Shown here one piece after another: positions 59,335 through 64,000 of a stretch of 64,000 bases of DNA (positions are counted from its first letter, which is position 1; every line of letters starts with the position of its first letter). Source of the stretch: Torreya grandis. Taxonomy: Eukaryota > Streptophyta > Pinopsida > Cupressales > Taxaceae. Made by a program: the position numbers and the translations under genes. Location: contig JARHVA010000006.1 in the NCBI GenBank assembly GCA_037957365.1, positions 8,240,001 through 8,304,000 on the forward strand. Direction: 5' to 3'. The notes beneath the pieces were generated by a model. The model did no database searches and had not been told where the DNA came from. It saw only the letters and a list, made by a program, of their open reading frames with translations.

Positions 59335-60280
59335 GGTTATTTTTAGAAGTTCTATGAAATGTTGAGTCAGAGGAACATTAATTTCAATCAAAATTAAATT
59401 TGGTCAAACAATTGCACATCACAATTAAAAAATACATGGATGTTTTATTAGTTGAGTAGGATGCACATTACCACTGGTGTAGAACACATTTTGAGTTTCA
59501 CCAAGACTAACCATGGAAAAGGGGAGCATAACGGTGCTAGAGCATGTGTAAAAAGTGTTATTGGAAGGGAATAGTTGAAATTTGAAGAGGGTGTTCATTT
59601 TATAGAATCAAAAACTATGGTTGAATGGTGTAATGAGAACATGTGTCATGGTGCTCAACCAAATTTTATTATTTGTAGACATTTTTGGTTAATAGAGGAA
59701 GAACACTTGACAAAGTATGAGGATTGTATGACTCTAATAGGTTCAAGTGACCTCCACTCATTTCGTATCTCAAATGCAAGTTCTTGGAATGTTCATATGA
59801 GACACTTGGCATGTTTTTGTTATGCATGTATGGACTATATTTGGAATGAGTATGAGTCACAAAAGTAGATGGATGATTGGAGTTATAAACTTTTAATTCC
59901 AATCAACAAATATTAGGTTCCAAAAGCATTACAACTTATAAATATGACATCATCAGATGACTTTGACCATATATCTGATCTAGTACAGCCAGGTAGAATA
60001 TTTTTCATTATGTATAATTTATTCTCATTAAATATATCTTCATATTATCGCTAAAAATATTTTTTATGATATAGGGCATTATCTATAGTTATTATAGATG
60101 ATGATAATGAAGAAGGCACTGATTACTACTTATGTCAGTGTGTAGAGAAAAATAAAAAAATGACTTCCCAAGTTATAGATGGAGAAAACATTGACTATCT
60201 CACTGGGTCAGTGGTAGTCATTGGAACTTGGTTTCAATGATATCCTATAAAAAACTTAGATTAATGATTGTTTGAAGAGT
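59335..60280 (+). pseudogene. Transposase-like gene, C-terminal part
   Basis: Continues the gene broken at 44003: FYEMLSQRNINFNQN*IWSN near 59350-59405 (a W-S-D-G-C motif in relatives, as I recall them), then HGKGEHNGARACVKSVIGRE with HGKGEHNGA at 59512-59538. An open 97-residue segment at 59575-59868 follows (QLKFEEGVHFIESKTMVEWC...). After a possible intron of about 80 bases (GTAGAATATT at 59993 to TATGATATAG near 60074) comes DYYLCQCVEKNKKM and LTGSVVVIGTWFQ (60120-60240). The frame across the proposed splice is off by one, so either an indel or another splice site is involved. The His/Gly/Asp-type motif near 59512 may hold the last catalytic residues. Confidence 0.65.
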
Positions 60281-60326
60281 TTGAAATGTATAAAAAGATA
60301 CTACATTATTCAAATTTGATTCTTAC

Positions 60327-61538
60327 TATAGACACCAAAAATCTACACACCTACATTTTTGAATGTCAAAAATCCCCTGGACCTACCTAGGACCCCCTTA
60401 GGACCAATCTACACCAATCAGGCCTAACCAAACCCATCCAAACTCGGTTTCACTAAACTAACTCAACTTAGCCTTCGGGACCTTTTCTAAATATAACTTA
60501 TCTAAATCTTGTTGCGAGCATTTGCATGGACAATTTATATTTAGATGGCCTAGTTACATCTTCACTTCCACCTCTTTCTTGTGATTATAAGAGAAAGGCT
60601 TGAGAGGTCAAATCCATCTACAATAATTATCAGGAGCTTAGGGATTCAAGATTTTTCTTTAACAAGTCAATCAACACCATTAACATTATCAAGTGTTGTC
60701 AGTAATCCCTCAAATATCGTTACTCTATTGAAATCAAGCTAGATTCCACCAATAAGCTAACTGCTTCAACCACTCACCCAATTGAATTCTTGTAAACCAA
60801 GTACTTATTTGTCAATATTCACATACTTTATTTCCATTTTGAAATCAGCCTAGCCCTTACCCATCTCCTAGCATCCATTTATCATATCCCATTATTCAAA
60901 AATTCACTAACCTAGAACTTACACAGTAACTATTGATGGTTGACTCAACCACCAATGATCTACTCAACCACATATGTTAAACTTGATCACTGACGGTCAC
61001 CTTAACCGTCGATGGTCACTATGATAGTGAAAACCAACAAGCTATTTTCACCCACCTAACCTAAATCAAGCCTAATTTTCTATGTTTCTGACGTTTCATA
61101 GACCCCTTTCAGATTTATAAAGCATACCCCAACCCCGTAGCACTAGTGCTAATTAGTTTGTCACTAATTTGATCATTTCTATTCTATTTTCTTAACAAGC
61201 ATTCTTGTGTTTAGTTTTAACACCTTTTGATTATTTATGTAATTACCTTTTTTCTAGTTTTGTGTACTTAATTATTTAAAAACATGTGGATTGACAACCC
61301 CTAAAGAATTTCTCACTTTCAGGATCTAGTTATCTCTAGGCAATCCACCCAACTATATGTCTAACGAATAAGGTTGATTTAGTGATTTATTATCTACAGG
61401 TCTTCCTCTCAAGCCAAAGAAGAGCTCTGCATAGTCCTCTGATTCAATGTGCATACAAACAAATATGTATTCCTACCAAAACCTATATTTTTAGTTTTAC
61501 TACCTTCTTTTGGATAATAGTGAAATTTGAGTGAAACA
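60327..61538 (+). repeat. 5' LTR of a gypsy element running off the right edge
   Basis: Start at TATAGACACCAAAAATCTAC, read as a decayed TGTAGACACC LTR start. The end GTGAAACA at 61531-61538 lies three bases before a PBS. Length about 1.2 kb. The left edge is close to the end of the transposase-like gene. The 3' partner is off-window, so edges rest on motifs only. Confidence 0.65.
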
Positions 61539-61541
61539 TTT

Positions 61542-61560
61542 TGGCATGTCCAGTGGGACC
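61542..61560 (+). other. Primer binding site of the right-hand gypsy element
   Basis: TGGCATGTCCAGTGGGACC. Closely similar to the minus-strand site at 7720-7738 of the Tat-like element. Confidence 0.8.
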
Positions 61561-62239
61561 TAGAATCTCTACTCATGTTTTCTTTGCATTTGTATGATCT
61601 TCTATCTATCTATACTCTAATTGAAATTAAAATCTCTTTTGGGCTTAACATCAACTACACCATTGCTTGATTTTAACATTAGTTCACTTTGAATTAAATC
61701 ACAATAATCTTATCATAGCATCACTTTTATTGCACACACTAGCCAAACCACTCTCATCAATCAAACATCAAAACAATTTGAGACAAGGCCCAACTAGGAT
61801 TTCATTACCTAGAGGTCACCTTACCCTTTCCTGATAATCCTAATTGGAGGTCATTACCAAGGGGATAACTAATTCAGCTCTCTAGTTGAGTATAAACTCT
61901 GGATATCAATATAAATTAGCTAAGCACCTAATACCCCTATCGCTGCAAGACTATGAAGTGAGGGGGTAGGCCACAATACCAAGCCAATATTGATTCCAAT
62001 ATAGATTATTTTGAGCACTTAAACAAGCTGAAACCAACCATAGACTGATTCTATAGTATCTAATCTAAAATCCAACTTCTATCACACATTCTCATAAACT
62101 AAGGCATAAGCGAAAAGTGATATTAAAACTAACTTCTAGGATTAACATCCTTTATAGTGTGTGTCTAAGTTACCTTGATCATTTTTCTTGTCTTCTTCCT
62201 ATTTGAGTGGTGAGTTTATTCTTATTTTCTTCCCCCTTT
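61561..62239 (+). other. Leader of the right-hand gypsy element
   Basis: Non-coding stretch between PBS and gag, AT-rich with pyrimidine runs; no motif recognised. Confidence 0.6.
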
Positions 62240-64000
62240 GCTTGTATGTTTCTCACTCACTAGCAATGAAGTGACCTAGTAGAGAATAAGCCATCACTCA
62301 ATTCAACCTCTTCTACCTCTTCATCTATGGAGTATGTCTTTGAGGCAAAATAATCACCTCATCCTTTAGGAAGCCTACTTTTCCTTGAGTATTTTCCCAA
62401 GGAGACATGGAATTTACCACTTTTTTAGACAAAAACCAAATTTCCCTTTAGCACTACCTTAACACCTCCCCTCATCATACCCCAATTTTAGCTCCGTCTC
62501 AGGATACTCCTTATGGCATGCCATCCCCCCCTTATTGGGGATGTTCTTATTACCATGGTCACTACACAACCTTCAACCACATAGGCATCTTCATCTACTA
62601 ACCCCTTCGATGCCATAGCTGAAAACCAACGTATCCAACTAACCACTACCTTTACACCTTATTCCCCTACCAATGACTCCACTTTAGGAACAACCCATCT
62701 ATTAACCCATCACACTCCACTTATTGTTGGAGCACCTATCATTAGCACTACCAACCTTCCCTCTATCAACCCAACCCATTAGTCATTACCCATTTCCCAA
62801 GCTTAGGGATACTTATGCCTTCTACTTCAACACTTATCAACATGAAAGTCACTACCTCTCTTGATGCCCAATCCATAAGAATCCATCAATAGATACTTGT
62901 TGCACCTAATCTAGGATACATCCCTAACCCACAAGGGTATGTACCTAGTATTTTACCACCATTATCCACCTATCCTTACATGCCACCTACTCGACCTCTA
63001 GCATCCACATTCCAAAATTTGATAACCTCTCAACCAACAAATAATTACCAATATGCTACCCAATCTCAACTGCAGTGTCCACCTTATAGCCCTCTTGGTC
63101 CAACACCTCAAATCAACCTAATGAATTTATTCATGGATAAGATGAAAAACCTTAAGTCATTCACTACAGGTGTTCATAACATCCTATCCTATGATCATAT
63201 TTGTAATGAACCTATCCATCCCTCTGTCCCTATCAGACCTTACCCTCTTCAATGGGAGCTTCTGAAATTTATCAAATTTTAAAGCAAAGAGGACCCCCAA
63301 CAACACCTTAGGGATTTTAGGCACACATGTTAAATGATTACTTATGATGATTCCCTTCTCCTTCAAACTTTCCTCATGTCTTTATATGGCATGACACTTG
63401 ATTGGTATAGTGCCATTATAAGGAATTCAATCTTTTCTTTCACTCAACTAGCCCAAGTCTGCTTGGATCACTTTTCCATTAACATTTCAAAGAAGTTATC
63501 TATCACCAATCTCTATTCTGCCAAATAATTTGATAAGTCCATTTCTAATTTCATCACCTATTAGAGAATTTTTATTAATCAACTTTCATTTTCCTTGCCT
63601 CAACCTAAACTCATAGAGATTTTCGCTCGAGCTCTTCTACACTGCATATCCAAAGCTTCAAAACTTTTGATGAAGCTTTTACCATGGTGCAAGCTATAAA
63701 ATCAGACCATAGATGAGGGAAAATTGAAGTTACAAAAAAATAACTCTACCTTCAAAACCAATGAAACCTCTTCCTTCAAACCAGGCAACCAAGCCAACAT
63801 CGAAATCAAGAGTAAGGGAACTATGAATGTAGTTGTCCTTAAAAATGCCCCTCTAACCAATGTCAATTAGAAAAATTCTCCCATTACCTTCAACCAAAAC
63901 ACAAAGAACCCAAACTAAAACAACCAAAAATAGTTCACTCCACTTGGAGAATCTTATGCCTCAATTTTGGAGAAACTACTAAAATCTAACCTTATATAGC
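62240..64000 (+). pseudogene. gag pseudogene of the right-hand gypsy element (partial)
   Basis: A long Pro/Ser/Thr-rich N-terminal region (62480-63120, e.g. YPYMPPTRPLAS) precedes the capsid core: EDPQQHLRDFRHTC*MITYD with DSLLLQTFLMSLYGMTLDWY (63290-63405), then FSFTQLAQVCLDHFSINIS, INQLSFSLPQPKLIEIF, and after a frameshift a Lys-rich part. The last readable phrase is FTPLGESYASILEKLLKSNL (63932-63990), a sequence typical of plant gypsy gag-protease junctions. Open pieces at 62980-63282 and 63334-63528 belong to it. CAA/CAG-to-stop changes explain several breaks. Protease and RT should follow beyond the window. Confidence 0.85.

Noticed and set aside
43999..59339. Exact target site duplication of the large gag-only element
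   Set aside because: Left flank TGTGT and right flank GGTTA do not match well; the edges may be off by a few bases or the duplication has decayed, so none is claimed.
59993..60074. A confirmed intron in the transposase-like gene
   Set aside because: GT and AG borders exist and the length is plausible, but joining them shifts the frame by one base, so it is mentioned only as a possibility.
1..64000. CRISPR arrays, bacterial operons, ribosome binding sites, riboswitches
   Set aside because: Nothing of the kind is visible and the content is plant nuclear repeat DNA; the tandem repeats here lack spacer-repeat structure.

Overview
This window looks like intergenic DNA from a very large plant nuclear genome, most likely a gymnosperm or another repeat-bloated seed plant. 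The evidence is indirect. It is AT-rich, has no intact host gene, and is filled with old, stop-riddled plant-type retrotransposons (Ty3/gypsy including a Tat-like element, Ty1/copia, an L1-type LINE), hAT-like and other transposase relics, tandem arrays, TA microsatellites and degenerate CCCTAAA-like tracts. No RNA genes, operons or working promoters of host genes were seen. Nearly every coding region is a pseudogene, and its product was read across stops and frameshifts.

Layout, left half. 1-10643 is a minus-strand Tat-like gypsy element with two long LTRs; its left LTR is cut by the window edge. It carries gag, protease, an extra archaeal-type RNase H, reverse transcriptase, a gypsy RNase H and integrase. 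The element sits inside a copia element whose 3' half (integrase, RT, RNase H, polypurine tract, 3' LTR) runs 10644-13597. 13598-20513 is AT-rich DNA with microsatellites and one striking long hairpin. 20514-23831 and about 24920-27990 are two decayed coding regions of unknown identity. The second lies just downstream of a putative LTR and a primer binding site (PBS). 28136-30790 is a deleted copia element with one LTR, a PBS and a fairly well preserved RT-RNase H. It is followed by a 250-bp tandem duplication, then a minus-strand hAT-like transposase pseudogene (about 31960-34430).

Layout, right half. 35948-37445 is a satellite array with a period of about 113 bp. 37930-38980 is an L1-type ORF1 remnant. 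39118-41570 holds a duplicated block of about 1.45 kb, sprinkled with telomere-like tracts. Clusters of GATC-centred 20-bp palindromes lie at 35.7 kb and 41.6-41.8 kb. From 41990 to about 60280 lies the most informative structure, a four-level nest. A transposase-like gene of an uncommon type is split by a large gag-only LTR element (44004-59334, LTRs of about 3.05 kb). That element was entered by a small gypsy element (50279-55842, LTRs of about 346 bp), which in turn holds a solo LTR (54045-55009). The window ends in the 5' LTR, PBS, leader and gag of another gypsy element (60327-64000).

The genes do not act together in a pathway. The window is a record of successive insertions, and insertion order can be read from which element interrupts which.
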